DNA of 64,000 bases from Algoriphagus vanfongensis DSM 17529 (GCF_000429465.1 NZ_AUBX01000010.1:558001-622000); one strand, 5' to 3'. Positions 34,237-44,247 are shown, numbered from the stretch's first letter. Numbers and translations are program-made. The notes: a model not told the origin generated them from the sequence alone.

Positions 34237-35703
34237 ATGAAAGAAAATGATAAGCCAAGTCCTGGACAATCCAGACGGGATTTCATCAAGAATGCGGCAA
34301 TCGCATCTTCATTTTTTATTGTCCCTAGGAATGTCCTGGGAGGAGTAGGATATACTGCACCTTCAGATCAGCTTTTGCTCGCGGCCATCGGAGCCGGTGG
34401 CAAAGGTGCCAGTGATATAGAACTAGCTTCTGTAGGAGGTAGAGAGAGAGTGGTAGCACTTTGTGACGTGGATTTTTCGGGTTCTGCAAAAAGATCTGTC
34501 GAAAACTTTCCAGATGCCAAGCTCTATGCTGATTACCGCAAAATGCTCGAAGAAATGCCGGAAATCGATGCGTTGACCATTTCTACACCGGATCATGTGC
34601 ATGGACCAGCTGCCAAATTTGCTATGGACAGAGGCAAACATGTCTATGTGCAAAAACCAATGACCCATAATATCCGGGAAGCGAGACTACTGACTCAGCT
34701 AGCCCGAGACAAGAAAGTAGTGACTCAAATGGGGAATCAAGGTGGGTCTAACCCTCTCTTGAAATTGGTGCAGAAATGGATAGACGAAGACCAAATCGGC
34801 GCTGTGTCTAAAGTTCAAATCTGGACGAATAGACCGGTATGGCCTCAGGGAGGTCCTTTCCCTCAGCCAGAACCAAGCAAAAAGCCTGATGCATTGGACT
34901 GGGATCTTTGGCTAGGTCCATCTCCTGAGATCCCTTACACACCAAATCTACACCCATTTAGCTGGAGAGGATGGTGGAACTACGGAACAGGTGCATTGGG
35001 AGATGTAGGATGTCACTTGATCGATATTCCATTCAGAACACTAGGTCTCCACTACCCTACCGATGCGGAATGCTCTGTAGGCTCAGTATACAGTGGTATG
35101 TGGACAGCTGATTATCATCCTGATGGATGTCCTGCTTCATCCTTTATCACACTTCACTTCGGCGCCACACCTAAAAGCAAAGCACCGATCGAAATGACCT
35201 GGATGGACGGTGGCATCAAACCAGCTCACCCAGAAATCATTCCGGCGGATGACGATATCGGAGGTACAGGATCTGCCAATGGCGTTTTGATCATCGGTAG
35301 CAAAGGAATCATTTCTACCAATATCAATGACTCCTCTCCTCTTATGCCAAAACTTTATCTCAATGATGGTACAGTGGAGATGGGCCCTCAGACAGAAGAA
35401 GGCTTCGAAAGAGAATATGGCCATCAAAGACTTTGGGTTGACGCTTGTAAGGCAGGATTTGGAAGTACCGAGCATAAAGGACTTACTTCTTCATTTGACT
35501 ATGCAGGACCGATGACCGAAACAGTTTTGATGGGAAATCTGGCAATCAGAAGCTTCCTATTGAGAAAAGAAAATGAAAAAGGTCAAATGGAATTCTTTGG
35601 CAGAAAGAAATTGCTGTGGGATGGTGAAAACATGCGCATCACCAATTTGGAAGAGGCAAACCAATTTGTGGGGAGAACCTATAGAAAAGGATTTGAGGTA
35701 TAA
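34237..35703 (+). CDS. Exported Gfo/Idh/MocA-family oxidoreductase (Tat signal)
   Basis: 488-residue NAD(P)-dependent oxidoreductase with an N-terminal twin-arginine signal: SRRDFIKNAAIASSFFIVP (12-30). The Rossmann domain has AAIGAGGKGA (G-x-G-x-x-G-like), then VALCDVD, ISTPDHVHGPAA and the catalytic-Lys motif VYVQKPMTHN. The C-terminal domain carries YGTGALGDVGCHLIDIPF. The mature enzyme probably works in the periplasm with a tightly bound cofactor, as in glycosidase-like or sugar-modifying exported members of this family. Similarity to GH109-type alpha-N-acetylgalactosaminidases is possible but not established. Ends at a bidirectional terminator shared with the EutBC gene. Confidence 0.88.
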   Translation: MKENDKPSPGQSRRDFIKNAAIASSFFIVPRNVLGGVGYTAPSDQLLLAAIGAGGKGASDIELASVGGRERVVALCDVDFSGSAKRSVENFPDAKLYADYRKMLEEMPEIDALTISTPDHVHGPAAKFAMDRGKHVYVQKPMTHNIREARLLTQLARDKKVVTQMGNQGGSNPLLKLVQKWIDEDQIGAVSKVQIWTNRPVWPQGGPFPQPEPSKKPDALDWDLWLGPSPEIPYTPNLHPFSWRGWWNYGTGALGDVGCHLIDIPFRTLGLHYPTDAECSVGSVYSGMWTADYHPDGCPASSFITLHFGATPKSKAPIEMTWMDGGIKPAHPEIIPADDDIGGTGSANGVLIIGSKGIISTNINDSSPLMPKLYLNDGTVEMGPQTEEGFEREYGHQRLWVDACKAGFGSTEHKGLTSSFDYAGPMTETVLMGNLAIRSFLLRKENEKGQMEFFGRKKLLWDGENMRITNLEEANQFVGRTYRKGFEV

Positions 35704-35722
35704 TCTCTCCGATCTCCTTATC

Positions 35723-35758
35723 AAAAAAAAACCGGATTTCTCAATCCGGTTTTTTTTT
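35723..35758. terminator. Bidirectional terminator
   Basis: Perfect 8-bp stem ACCGGATT (35731-35738) / AATCCGGT (35743-35750), loop TCTC, flanked by eight A on the left and eight T on the right. It serves both the oxidoreductase (+) and the EutBC gene (-). Confidence 0.9.
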
Positions 35759-35772
35759 GTGAATTAACTATT

Positions 35773-38097
35773 TCAAGACAATTTTTGAAACAAGTCTTTC
35801 ATCAACTCAGCCGTTTGTCTTGCGGCTATCTCTGGCTTCAGAGCAGTATCCGAAATTCCCGAAACAACGCGGGTGATATCATGATCCACTTTGCCTGTGA
35901 CTCCCCAGGTACTTCCTTGGGCGGCAGTGATGTAGGCAGAAAAATTATGATGACCAGACCCTGGTCTCTCCCCTATCACGTGAATGACTCCCCGAGGAGA
36001 CTGAGTGTTTCCAGATTGCCCAAAAAGAAACTCACCCGCCGCATAGCCGGCACGAACTCGCCCATTCGTCAGCAGCAAGGGATACTCTCCCGCTTGTAAT
36101 CCTTGCGATAGTAATTCATGTTTTAATCCTTCCAAAAAGGGCAACAGATGTCCCTTATCCATCAAGGACCTGGCATTCAACCCATCAGAAATAATAATCT
36201 GGACTTCGGGAACTTGACCTCCCCAGCCTTGGCTCATTTTCTTTAGCTTTGATTCTGATTCTGCATGGAGCTTTTCCCCGGTTTCTGGATGATAGACATA
36301 ATCCTGACGATCTACTGAGCGAGTCACTAGTGACAACGCTCCAGCTATAGAGGTCTTAAATTCCTCAGTCATCTCAGTCCAAAGACTCTCCTTGGCATCT
36401 TCATAGAGTCTGTGAACTCTTTGATCCAATGCAGGATCCATATCCCAATAGTTTTCGCCATAGCCCTGAGCTATCGGTACTCCTCTTGCTTCGATTTCTG
36501 CGATGGCCTTTTTACCTTCTGAAATAATCTCTTCCACAGGCCTCAGATCACCTTTTGCTTGTAAATATTGAGAATAAACCCAAGTTGGGTCGCCAAAATG
36601 CGCGGTGGGTTTGTCATCTTCTCCGATAATTTCGATTCGTTTGAAAAAATCCCACATGGCATCATTGATCTTGTACCCATGCTTTTCCCGGATTTTGACG
36701 TGATTGTTGAACCCGGTGGTCAAATAACTCAGCATAGGATCATTTTTGGTGGGAAGAGCCATTAGGTAAGCCGGATTGGCTGGTATAATCTGATCAAGAC
36801 ACCAATCCAAATCATCCAAACTTACATCCATGTGCAGGGTCGAGCAGACATCAAGTCCTATCGTCAAACCATGAAGTTTGCCCATCACGGTATCTTCCAG
36901 ACAGCATCTGACCAATTGCTCTTTGGTTTTGAATACTTCCGGCCCGATAAATCCTGCAACATCATTTACATGAACCCAAGGAAAACTTTCCGGAGATTTA
37001 CCTTCTTCCAGCTTTTGTTTCAAGGCTCTTACAAATCCATATTTCCTCGACTCATGCACAAGCATATCAAAACCTTGTCCATGACCATTGGTAAAATCAG
37101 CCCCTTGACCTGTCTCTGCATAGAGTCCAAACTTCCCCTTTCGACTTTCCATGTGTTCATTCATTTTGGCAATGGTCACATCAAAAGTCTGATTGGCTCC
37201 CACCGTACCTGCCAAGCTTTGGAACCAAATCCCTGTAGTTCCCGGGTAAATTTTTTCCGCTTCAGCCTGCACATCGATATGCGAGAGGACACAATTGGAG
37301 ATCGTATCCTCCAGACCAAAGACTGAAATCACATCATAAAGCGCTTTTTCGATTTCTGCTACTGATTGGGGATCACTGGATACCGGATTGGTTCCCAATA
37401 CTAAGTCCCCGACGCCATAGGACCAGGCATCAAATACCTGCCAGATGATGTCTGTCGGATTATCTGTCGGTGAATTGGGCTGAACCCTCGCGCTGAGATA
37501 CCCTTTACTTCCGATTTTTGTACCGGGAATGGGATTAAAAATCTTTTGTCCTACCAGAATCAGTTCCTCGTTGCTCATCAATTTGACCACACAGGCTATC
37601 ACATCACTGCTCAAAGCAGGCATGATCTCCTTCACTTTCTCTTCTCGTTCGGAAAGAATAAATGTCTTCAACTCCCCCAAAGTCCAATTGTCCAGTTCTG
37701 GATTGCTTGCTGTGGTAGATCTAATCAGTTCATCCAATTCATCCGAAAAAAGACTGTGGGTTGCCAAATCCTTGAGTTTGGTATGAGTCAGGAGTTTTCT
37801 AGCATTGGTCCGGGATTCTTCAGATGCAGCAGCTACTCCGATTGTCAGGTCTCCTTCTTTGAATTCATTGGCTGCCCCGATGATTTGTCGGTAAAGAGTG
37901 AGATCAAACTCACTTTTGGCTTTTTGGATATATGAGAAAACATCCTCCTCTTTGCTACCCAATTTGATTTGCGGAAGACCTTCAGAGACAATACCCCTTG
38001 ACTGGGAACCCAATCCACATGAGCTAAAAAAATAGGTAGAGGCACTCAAAAGCCCCAGCTGAGTAATAAAATCTTTTCGGGAAAGCTTGTGATCCAT
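35773..38097 (-). CDS. Exported EutB-EutC fusion ethanolamine ammonia-lyase
   Basis: 774-residue protein in which the two subunits of the adenosylcobalamin-dependent ethanolamine ammonia-lyase (ethanolamine to acetaldehyde and ammonia) are joined. Residues about 50-510 match EutB: RVQPN (204-208), YAETGQG (E328), GFIGPEVFKTKEQLVR, GLTIGLDVCST (D416), YLTTGFNNH, HFGDPTW. Residues 632-774 match EutC: ISDGLNARSLMDKGHLLPFL, NGRVRAGY, HVIGERPGSGHHNFSAY and GKVDHDITRVVSGISDTAL. The EutC N-terminal part is not seen; a 120-residue linker of unknown origin is there. The N-terminus MDHKLSRKDFITQLG with lipobox FFSSC (C27) looks like a Tat-type (RK) or Sec lipoprotein signal, which a cytosolic or microcompartment enzyme should not have. 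No other eut gene is nearby. The signal, fusion and isolation are seen; location is inferred. Confidence 0.87.
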   Translation of the reverse strand: MDHKLSRKDFITQLGLLSASTYFFSSCGLGSQSRGIVSEGLPQIKLGSKEEDVFSYIQKAKSEFDLTLYRQIIGAANEFKEGDLTIGVAAASEESRTNARKLLTHTKLKDLATHSLFSDELDELIRSTTASNPELDNWTLGELKTFILSEREEKVKEIMPALSSDVIACVVKLMSNEELILVGQKIFNPIPGTKIGSKGYLSARVQPNSPTDNPTDIIWQVFDAWSYGVGDLVLGTNPVSSDPQSVAEIEKALYDVISVFGLEDTISNCVLSHIDVQAEAEKIYPGTTGIWFQSLAGTVGANQTFDVTIAKMNEHMESRKGKFGLYAETGQGADFTNGHGQGFDMLVHESRKYGFVRALKQKLEEGKSPESFPWVHVNDVAGFIGPEVFKTKEQLVRCCLEDTVMGKLHGLTIGLDVCSTLHMDVSLDDLDWCLDQIIPANPAYLMALPTKNDPMLSYLTTGFNNHVKIREKHGYKINDAMWDFFKRIEIIGEDDKPTAHFGDPTWVYSQYLQAKGDLRPVEEIISEGKKAIAEIEARGVPIAQGYGENYWDMDPALDQRVHRLYEDAKESLWTEMTEEFKTSIAGALSLVTRSVDRQDYVYHPETGEKLHAESESKLKKMSQGWGGQVPEVQIIISDGLNARSLMDKGHLLPFLEGLKHELLSQGLQAGEYPLLLTNGRVRAGYAAGEFLFGQSGNTQSPRGVIHVIGERPGSGHHNFSAYITAAQGSTWGVTGKVDHDITRVVSGISDTALKPEIAARQTAELMKDLFQKLS

Positions 38098-38142
38098 GAT
38101 CTTAAGGAGTTACAAATGAATAAATTTTGGGCTTATTGTTTC

Positions 38143-38157
38143 ATCGGTAAAACCGAT
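38143..38157. promoter_or_regulatory. Palindrome in the eutBC / oxidoreductase divergent region
   Basis: ATCGGT-AAA-ACCGAT, a perfect 6-bp inverted repeat, 46-60 bp upstream of the EutBC start and about 100 bp before the divergent oxidoreductase. It could be an operator for either gene. There is no cobalamin riboswitch-like structure in this 157-bp region. Confidence 0.35.
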
Positions 38158-38254
38158 CAGAAAGTAACCAGAAATCCGCATGATCACAATAAATCTCACG
38201 GAATTCCCTCGTCATTCTCCTTTCTTTTTTGGGTAAAATGAGTGATTTTTCAGC

Positions 38255-39256
38255 ATGAAAAAATTTTTAGACACAGAAGTTCGCTGGGGTATCCTAGGAG
38301 TAGGCAATGTCTGCGAAGTCAAGTCTGCCCCGGCCATGAACCTGATCCCCAATAGTAAAATCGTCGCTGTCATGCGAAGATCGGAGGAGAAAGTAAAAGA
38401 CTACGCCGAGCGACATGGCATCTCCAAATGGTACACCGATGCAGCCGAACTTATAGCAGACCCCGATGTAAATGCCATCTACATCGCTACCCCTCCCAAT
38501 GCCCATGAAGAACTCTGCAAAATGGCTGCGGCTGCAGGCAAACCGGTCTATGTGGAAAAACCTATGGCGAGAACGTATGCGGAATGCGAACGAATGATTG
38601 CCGCTTGTGACGAGGGAGGAGTTCCGCTTTTTGTAGCCTATTACCGCAGAGCATTGCCCCACTTTGTCAAAATCAAACAACTCATCGATGCGGGAGAAAT
38701 CGGGAAAATCCGAACTGTACAGATCAACCTCAAGCAAGTGCAGGTACCAGAAGTCATCGCTTCACTTGACCACAACTGGAGAGTAAACCCGGAGATAGCC
38801 GGAGGTGGATACTTTTTTGACTTGGCTTCCCATCAGCTGGACTTATTGGCTTTTTATTTTGGGAAAATCACCGAAGCCACTGGATTCTGTACCAATCAAG
38901 GAGGAATTTATGAAGCAGAAGATTTGGTCGCAGGTAGCTTTGTGTTTGAAAATGGAGTGATCGGAACGGGGAACTGGTGTTTTACTAGCTCAAAATCAGC
39001 CGAAAAAGATGAGATAGTCATTGAAGGTAGTCTAGGACAAATCCGATTTGCGACGTTTGCAAAAGGTGAATTTACACTCATCAAAGATGGTGAATCACCA
39101 CAGCTTTTTTCATTTGATTTGCCCAAACATATCCAGCATCCCCTGATTCAGTCTATCGTGGATGAACTCCTTGACAAAGGTGTATGTCCTAGCACTGGAC
39201 TGAGTGCTTCCCATACCAATTGTGCGATGGATAAACTCACCCAATCGAGAATTTGA
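38255..39256 (+). CDS. Cytosolic Gfo/Idh/MocA-family oxidoreductase
   Basis: 333 residues without a signal peptide. The Rossmann motif WGILGVGNVCE (12-22), IVAVMRRSEEKVKDYA, IYIATPPNAHEE, and the catalytic lysine motif VYVEKPMARTYAEC are present. YRRALPHFVKIKQLIDAGEIG and GGGYFFDLASHQLDLLAFYFG belong to the C-terminal domain. A sugar or inositol dehydrogenase-like role is likely; substrate unknown. It is divergent from the exported EutBC fusion and ends before a terminator. It is distant in sequence from the exported family member at 34237. Confidence 0.9.
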   Translation: MKKFLDTEVRWGILGVGNVCEVKSAPAMNLIPNSKIVAVMRRSEEKVKDYAERHGISKWYTDAAELIADPDVNAIYIATPPNAHEELCKMAAAAGKPVYVEKPMARTYAECERMIAACDEGGVPLFVAYYRRALPHFVKIKQLIDAGEIGKIRTVQINLKQVQVPEVIASLDHNWRVNPEIAGGGYFFDLASHQLDLLAFYFGKITEATGFCTNQGGIYEAEDLVAGSFVFENGVIGTGNWCFTSSKSAEKDEIVIEGSLGQIRFATFAKGEFTLIKDGESPQLFSFDLPKHIQHPLIQSIVDELLDKGVCPSTGLSASHTNCAMDKLTQSRI

Positions 39257-39616
39257 AAAAAAATTAAGAAAAACTTAAGAAAGCCGATTCATCTTGAAAT
39301 CGGCTTTTTGCGTTTAGTTTTTTGAAAAAGGAGTTTTGACTTCTCCAAGGTTTTATGCTAGCCTTATTTTCATTAATATATTTTTTTATCAAAGATCAGA
39401 AACAGAATTTCTTTTTTTTAATAATTAAAAACAAACACATCTAACCTTATTTAATTTTTTTACGATACAAGATTTTAAACGAAGCTTGTTTTCGATAAAG
39501 ATTGAAAAATTGGCTCGATTTTCGTTTTAGTATGCATGCATCCTTTTGATAAAAGTCTGCATCTCTACTACAAGAGCTACCAACCCAAACCAACGTCTTA
39601 CCTAAACTAACACACC
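39257..39616. other. AT-rich intergenic region
   Basis: 360 bp containing the terminator at 39281-39308 and then a very AT-rich stretch (39320-39480) that probably holds the promoter of the following gene. No clear TTTG/TAnnTTTG pair at the expected distance was found, and the minus-strand frame at 39447-39725 has no protein-like character. Confidence 0.6.
39281..39308 (+). terminator. Rho-independent terminator
   Basis: Perfect 9-bp stem AAGCCGATT (39281-39289) / AATCGGCTT (39298-39306), 8-base loop, and a T-run to 39308. Confidence 0.85.
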
Positions 39617-40981
39617 ATGAAAACACACAAACCAACATCTTGGCTACTGGGAATGATCTTGGGATTATTCCTGATGAATAGTACGTCCATCCAAGCCAAA
39701 GCTGATGACTATGCCGGAGTTTCATTCCAGGTTTTCTATGACGAATTGATGCCTTATGGAGACTGGGTCAAGGACGCACAGCATGGCTATATCTGGCTAC
39801 CTGCCGTCAATGGAGAGTTTCATCCCTATCGCTCCAATGGTCATTGGGTCATGACCGAATACGGGAACACCTGGGTTTCCTATTATGATTGGGGTTGGGC
39901 GCCTTTTCACTATGGTAGATGGTACTTTGATGAGTTTTATCAAAGTTGGGCTTGGATCCCTGGCTACGACTGGGGACCAGCATGGGTCAGCTGGAGAACA
40001 GGTGGCGGCTACTACGGATGGGCGCCGATGGGACCGGTGGTCTCTGTAAGCGTTCGAGTCAATATTCCGAGTTTTCACTGGGTATTCTTGCCATCACAGA
40101 GGTTCTATGACAGATATTCTCACCGCTACTATGCGCCTTCCTACAACAAGGTCAAAATCATCAATAAAACTAAAATCATCAACAACACCGTGGTGTATAA
40201 CAACAACACCTACATCTCGGGACCAAACCGTAGAGAAATCGAACAATCTACCAGACGAGTGGTACCAGTTTACAGTGTAAATCAATCCTCTAAGCCGGGA
40301 AGAGCTGAGGTATCCCGAAACTCTGTCAATATCTACCGACCAGACTTGCAGACTTCAACTAGAGGTAGAACTGTGGAAGCCAGACCTTCCCGAGTAGTTA
40401 CTCCGGATCAGGCTAGAAGCAATAGGACTGTTCAAAGTGCTACTCCATCCCGTAACAGCTCTGCGAACTCCAACTCGAGATCTGCGCAGCCTGCTACCAG
40501 AAACTCTCAAGGAACCTCTAGAACGAGCGCCCCAGAGTCTAGGTCCAGCAGATCTGTGACTGGCACATCCGGTACATCCAGAGGCCAAAACAGTGGATTT
40601 GAGACAAAGCCTTACACGCAAGAGAAGAGCAGAACAGCCGCTCCAGCAAGACAAAGTAGAAGTACGAGTCCTGCTACTCAAAGCAACAGAAGTAGAGAAG
40701 CAGTCCGAACACAGCCCTCTCCTCAAAAAGAAGTGAATCGTCAAAGTGCGCCGAGCAGAACTCAGGAAGTCAAAAGGTCATCTGCACCGAGCAGATCATC
40801 TTCCAAGCCAAGTCCTCAGGTGCAAAGATCCACCAGTCCTGCTAAGTCAACACCTGCAAGATCAAGTGAGGTAAAAAAATCTTCAAGTAGTAAGTCTCGA
40901 AGTAGCAGCACTTCAAGCAGAACCTCCTCCAGCTCTTCCAGAAGCAGCTCATCATCGAGAGGAAATACAAGAAATAATTAA
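39617..40981 (+). CDS. DUF6600-like exported protein with Ser/Arg-rich tail
   Basis: 454 residues with a signal peptide ending near AKA (about 29). Residues 30-180 are a Trp/Tyr/Gly-rich domain with repeats such as YGDWVKDAQHGYIWLP, GHWVMTEYGNTWVSYYDWGWAPFHYGRW, YQSWAWIPGYDWGPAWVSWR and YGWAPMGP, matching the DUF6600/YXWGW-type proteins. Residues about 240-454 are a low-complexity tail rich in Ser, Arg, Thr, Pro and Lys, ending SSSSRGNTRNN. The tail is basic and probably disordered, and could bind nucleic acid, polyanions or the cell envelope. Function unknown. Monocistronic: terminators lie on both sides. Confidence 0.8.
   Translation: MKTHKPTSWLLGMILGLFLMNSTSIQAKADDYAGVSFQVFYDELMPYGDWVKDAQHGYIWLPAVNGEFHPYRSNGHWVMTEYGNTWVSYYDWGWAPFHYGRWYFDEFYQSWAWIPGYDWGPAWVSWRTGGGYYGWAPMGPVVSVSVRVNIPSFHWVFLPSQRFYDRYSHRYYAPSYNKVKIINKTKIINNTVVYNNNTYISGPNRREIEQSTRRVVPVYSVNQSSKPGRAEVSRNSVNIYRPDLQTSTRGRTVEARPSRVVTPDQARSNRTVQSATPSRNSSANSNSRSAQPATRNSQGTSRTSAPESRSSRSVTGTSGTSRGQNSGFETKPYTQEKSRTAAPARQSRSTSPATQSNRSREAVRTQPSPQKEVNRQSAPSRTQEVKRSSAPSRSSSKPSPQVQRSTSPAKSTPARSSEVKKSSSSKSRSSSTSSRTSSSSSRSSSSSRGNTRNN
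40540..40978 (+). repeat. Low-complexity Ser/Arg/Pro coding region
   Basis: The 3' part of the preceding CDS encodes an almost pure Ser/Arg/Thr/Pro/Gln/Lys sequence with short recurring units such as SAPSR (two copies) and runs of serine. The repetitive AGC/AGA/TCA codons make this stretch prone to length change. It is coding, not an independent element. Confidence 0.7.
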
Positions 40982-41000
40982 CCAAACAGCAAACAAGCTA

Positions 41001-41030
41001 AAGTACGATCCCTTGGGTCGTACTTTTTTT
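41001..41030 (+). terminator. Rho-independent terminator
   Basis: Stem AAGTACGA (41001-41008) / TCGTACTT (41018-41025), extended by an inner CCC/GGG pairing with one bulged T, then seven T in total. Confidence 0.87.
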
Positions 41031-41087
41031 ATGGGTTTTGGAAAGGTTCTTTTTATCTTTTAGCTACCAAAAACCACCAAACCCAGC

Positions 41088-44000
41088 ATGAAAATCAAAT
41101 TTACCCTCATCCTCCTATTATGGAGTGCAGGACTTTTTGCACAAGGAATTTTCTCCGAAAGCACTCCTATCAAATTCCGAAATATCGGCCCCTATCGAGG
41201 CGGGAGGTCCGTGACCGCAACAGGCGTAATCGGCGATCCTCTAACTTATTACTTTGGCACCACTGGTGGAGGTCTTTGGAAAACTTCGGATGCTGGCCAG
41301 TATTGGGAAAATATCTCTGACGGATTCTTTGAAACGGGTTCTATTGGAGCGGTGGCCGTCTCTGAAAGCAACCCCAACATCGTCTATGTGGGAATGGGAG
41401 AACATGCTCCCCGTGGGGTTATGACTTCTTATGGAGATGGTGTTTACAAATCCACAGATGCAGGAAAAACCTGGAAAAAACTCGGTTTGGAGAAAACACA
41501 GCATATTTCTCGCATCCAAATTCACCCCAGCAATCCGGACATTGTCTATGTAGCAGCTCAGGGCGCTCTGCATGCACCTAATCCAGAAAGAGGCGTTTTC
41601 AAATCCATCAATGGCGGAGAAACATGGGAGAAGATCCTTTTTGTAGACGAGAAAACAGGGGCAGTAGAACTTTCCATGGACATGCATACTCCGGAAGTGC
41701 TCTATGCCGCCATGTGGGAACATCAAAGAATGCCTTGGCAGGTGATTTCAGGCGGCCCGGGATCAGGCATGTACAAGTCCACAGATGCAGGCAAAACCTG
41801 GAAAAAGATCGAAAATGGACTTCCTGATGAATTGGGAAAAATGGCTATCTCCGTCAGCCGAGCTAATCCAAATAAAGTCTATGCTTTGGTAGAAAGTGAT
41901 ACTGAAAAGGACCTGGGAGGTTTATTCGTTTCGGACGATGCGGGAGAAAGCTGGAATTGGGTCAATAAAGACAATCGACTCACACAAAGAGCCTGGTATT
42001 ACATTGAAGTTTTTGCGGATCCGAATGATGAAAATACGGTCTATGTCCAAAGTGCACCAATGTTGATGTCGTATGATGGCGGGAAAACTTTTGAAACTAT
42101 GGATGCCGCGCATGGAGACTACCATGACCTTTGGATCAATCCACACAATTCCAAAAACATGATTTTGGCAGATGATGGCGGTGGATCCATCACCTTTAAC
42201 GGCGGAAAAACTTGGTCCACTCAAAACAACATGCCAACGGCTCAGATTTACCGAATTAATACCGACAATCAGTTTCCTTACAGAATCTATGGAGGCCAGC
42301 AAGACAATACCTCCCTAGTTATCAGCTCTATGGCTTTGGGAAGAGGAAGTATTTCTCAGGAAAACTGGAATTACTCTGCCGGTGGGGAATCTGCATTTTT
42401 AGCCTTTGATCCAGACAATCCAAGATATGTACTTGGAGGAAGCTATTTAGGGACAATCGAGGTGTTGGACATGGAAACTCAGGCCTCCACCAATATCATG
42501 ATCGAGCCGATTCAGTACTTGGGAAGAGAAACCAAGGACATGAAATACCGCTACAATTGGAATGCTCCAATCATTTGGTCCCAGCATGAACCGAACACTT
42601 ATTATCACGGCGCCCAATACCTGCTCAAAACTTCAGACATGGGACAAAGCTGGGAGGTGGTTTCACCTGATTTGACTAGAAATGAAAAAGAAAAGCAAGG
42701 AAAAGGTGGCGCTCCTTATACAAATGAAGCTGTTGGGGCGGAAAATTATGGAACGCTCGCCTATGTGATCGAATCCCCACATGAAAAAGGCGTCATCTAT
42801 ACCGGAAGTGACGATGGCTTGGTTTATCTGACCAAGGATGGTGGTGAAAACTGGGAAAATATCACTCCCAAAGGTTTAGAAGAATGTCTGGTCAATGCTA
42901 TTGAAGTTTCCCCTCAAAACCCGGGAACCGTTTACATCGCCACCACCAGATACAAATTCAATGACTACACTCCTGCCATTTTCAAATCAACGGATTATGG
43001 GAAGTCCTGGAAAAACATCAGCTCGGGAATTCCTTATGGCGCTTTTACAAGAGTAGTGAGAGAGGATACCGAAGACGAAAACTTGCTTTTCGCAGGCACA
43101 GAGTTGGGAATTTATATTTCCAAAGACGGAGGAAATTCCTGGAATCACTTTCAGTTAAACCTGCCGATTACACCAATTACCGATTTGAAAATTGCCCACA
43201 ATGATCTGATTGTGGCCACTTCCGGAAGGTCCTTTTGGATTTTGGATGACTTGAATGTGGTGAGAGAATTGCATGGAAATGAAAATGGCTTGGAGCTATT
43301 TTCTCCAGACCCGACATTACTAGGCAACTGGTACAGTGCCATGAATGGCAATTTGAAAGGTTTCAAAGGTACTTCGCCTTTGGAGGGAATCAATCCTGCA
43401 AATGGGATGGTGATTTATTACAATCTCCCAGATGACTTTAGCGATTCAACTGAGCTGACATTGGAAGTCACAAATGCGAAAGGGGAATTGATCCAAAGAA
43501 TCTCTTCGAAAAAGGATCCTAACTTTTCCCCTTGGGCTGGCGGACCTCCTTCCGAGCCAAATTTGGGCACAGACCCTGGACTCAATCGCTTTGTTTGGGA
43601 TTTGAGACACAGGACTATGCCGGGAATTCCGGGAGTCTATATCGAATCCAATTATCGAGGCCATAAAGCTATCCCTGGCACTTACCAACTGACTTTAAAA
43701 GCTGGAGAAAAAGAGCTAAAAACAGAAGCAGAAATCGTGGATTTGCCTAGTTACGGTCTTACTGATGCTAACTACCTAGCCTATGATCAGTTTATGTCTG
43801 CCGGCGAAAAGGAAGTGAAAATCATGCACGACATGGTCAATCAAGCCAAAGCGCAACAAGACAAATTGCAGGAACTTTTGAAATCCCTTGAAGAAAAAGA
43901 GGGTTTCGAGGCTTTGATTGCCAATGGCAAAAAGCTAGAATCCATGCTGAAGGAATGGGATGAAAAGATGGTTCAAAGAAAATCCACTGCCTACGATGAC

Positions 44001-44228
44001 GTGGAAAACTTCGAAAATAAGTTTACTGCCAACTTCCTCTTTATGCTCAATCATTCCGACAGCTCTATTCCAAAAGTGAGTGAGGGCACAATAAAACGCC
44101 ATGAAGAGCTGATGAAAGACTGGGAACAATTGAAAGAAGAAGGAGAGAATCTTCTAAACGAGGAAATTCCAGCTTTTGAAAAAATGGCTCAGGAAGCTGG
44201 TTTAGGGATCTTGTTTGTGAAAAACTGA
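41088..44228 (+). CDS. Large exported BNR/sortilin-type beta-propeller protein
   Basis: 1046-residue exported protein (signal [19 protein letters not shown]) of the Bacteroidota WD40/YVTN/BNR group commonly annotated as glycosyl hydrolase. It begins with [19 protein letters not shown], a strong family hallmark, and has many Asp-box-like units ([21 protein letters not shown] twice, [21 protein letters not shown]), enough for two propeller modules over about 20-720. About 720-870 is a beta-sandwich, with [24 protein letters not shown], and the last 150 residues are helical/coiled-coil ([20 protein letters not shown]). No catalytic residues can be assigned. The next gene, a D-amino-acid oxidase, starts 19 bp later. 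Confidence 0.87.
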   Translation: MKIKFTLILLLWSAGLFAQGIFSESTPIKFRNIGPYRGGRSVTATGVIGDPLTYYFGTTGGGLWKTSDAGQYWENISDGFFETGSIGAVAVSESNPNIVYVGMGEHAPRGVMTSYGDGVYKSTDAGKTWKKLGLEKTQHISRIQIHPSNPDIVYVAAQGALHAPNPERGVFKSINGGETWEKILFVDEKTGAVELSMDMHTPEVLYAAMWEHQRMPWQVISGGPGSGMYKSTDAGKTWKKIENGLPDELGKMAISVSRANPNKVYALVESDTEKDLGGLFVSDDAGESWNWVNKDNRLTQRAWYYIEVFADPNDENTVYVQSAPMLMSYDGGKTFETMDAAHGDYHDLWINPHNSKNMILADDGGGSITFNGGKTWSTQNNMPTAQIYRINTDNQFPYRIYGGQQDNTSLVISSMALGRGSISQENWNYSAGGESAFLAFDPDNPRYVLGGSYLGTIEVLDMETQASTNIMIEPIQYLGRETKDMKYRYNWNAPIIWSQHEPNTYYHGAQYLLKTSDMGQSWEVVSPDLTRNEKEKQGKGGAPYTNEAVGAENYGTLAYVIESPHEKGVIYTGSDDGLVYLTKDGGENWENITPKGLEECLVNAIEVSPQNPGTVYIATTRYKFNDYTPAIFKSTDYGKSWKNISSGIPYGAFTRVVREDTEDENLLFAGTELGIYISKDGGNSWNHFQLNLPITPITDLKIAHNDLIVATSGRSFWILDDLNVVRELHGNENGLELFSPDPTLLGNWYSAMNGNLKGFKGTSPLEGINPANGMVIYYNLPDDFSDSTELTLEVTNAKGELIQRISSKKDPNFSPWAGGPPSEPNLGTDPGLNRFVWDLRHRTMPGIPGVYIESNYRGHKAIPGTYQLTLKAGEKELKTEAEIVDLPSYGLTDANYLAYDQFMSAGEKEVKIMHDMVNQAKAQQDKLQELLKSLEEKEGFEALIANGKKLESMLKEWDEKMVQRKSTAYDDVENFENKFTANFLFMLNHSDSSIPKVSEGTIKRHEELMKDWEQLKEEGENLLNEEIPAFEKMAQEAGLGILFVKN

Positions 44229-44247
44229 GTTTCTTGTTTGGAATAAA

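Noticed and set aside
38098..38254. Possible cobalamin riboswitch upstream of EutBC
   Set aside because: Looked for it because of the B12-dependent enzyme; only 157 bp is available and no B12-box-like sequence or multi-stem fold is visible, only one short palindrome.
39447..39725. 92-residue minus-strand frame overlapping the DUF6600-like start
   Set aside because: Lies in an AT-rich region with no protein-like sequence and overlaps a confident gene.
40355..40744. Open frame antisense to the Ser/Arg-rich tail
   Set aside because: Product of the low-complexity codons on the other strand; composition mirrors the tail and there is no promoter.
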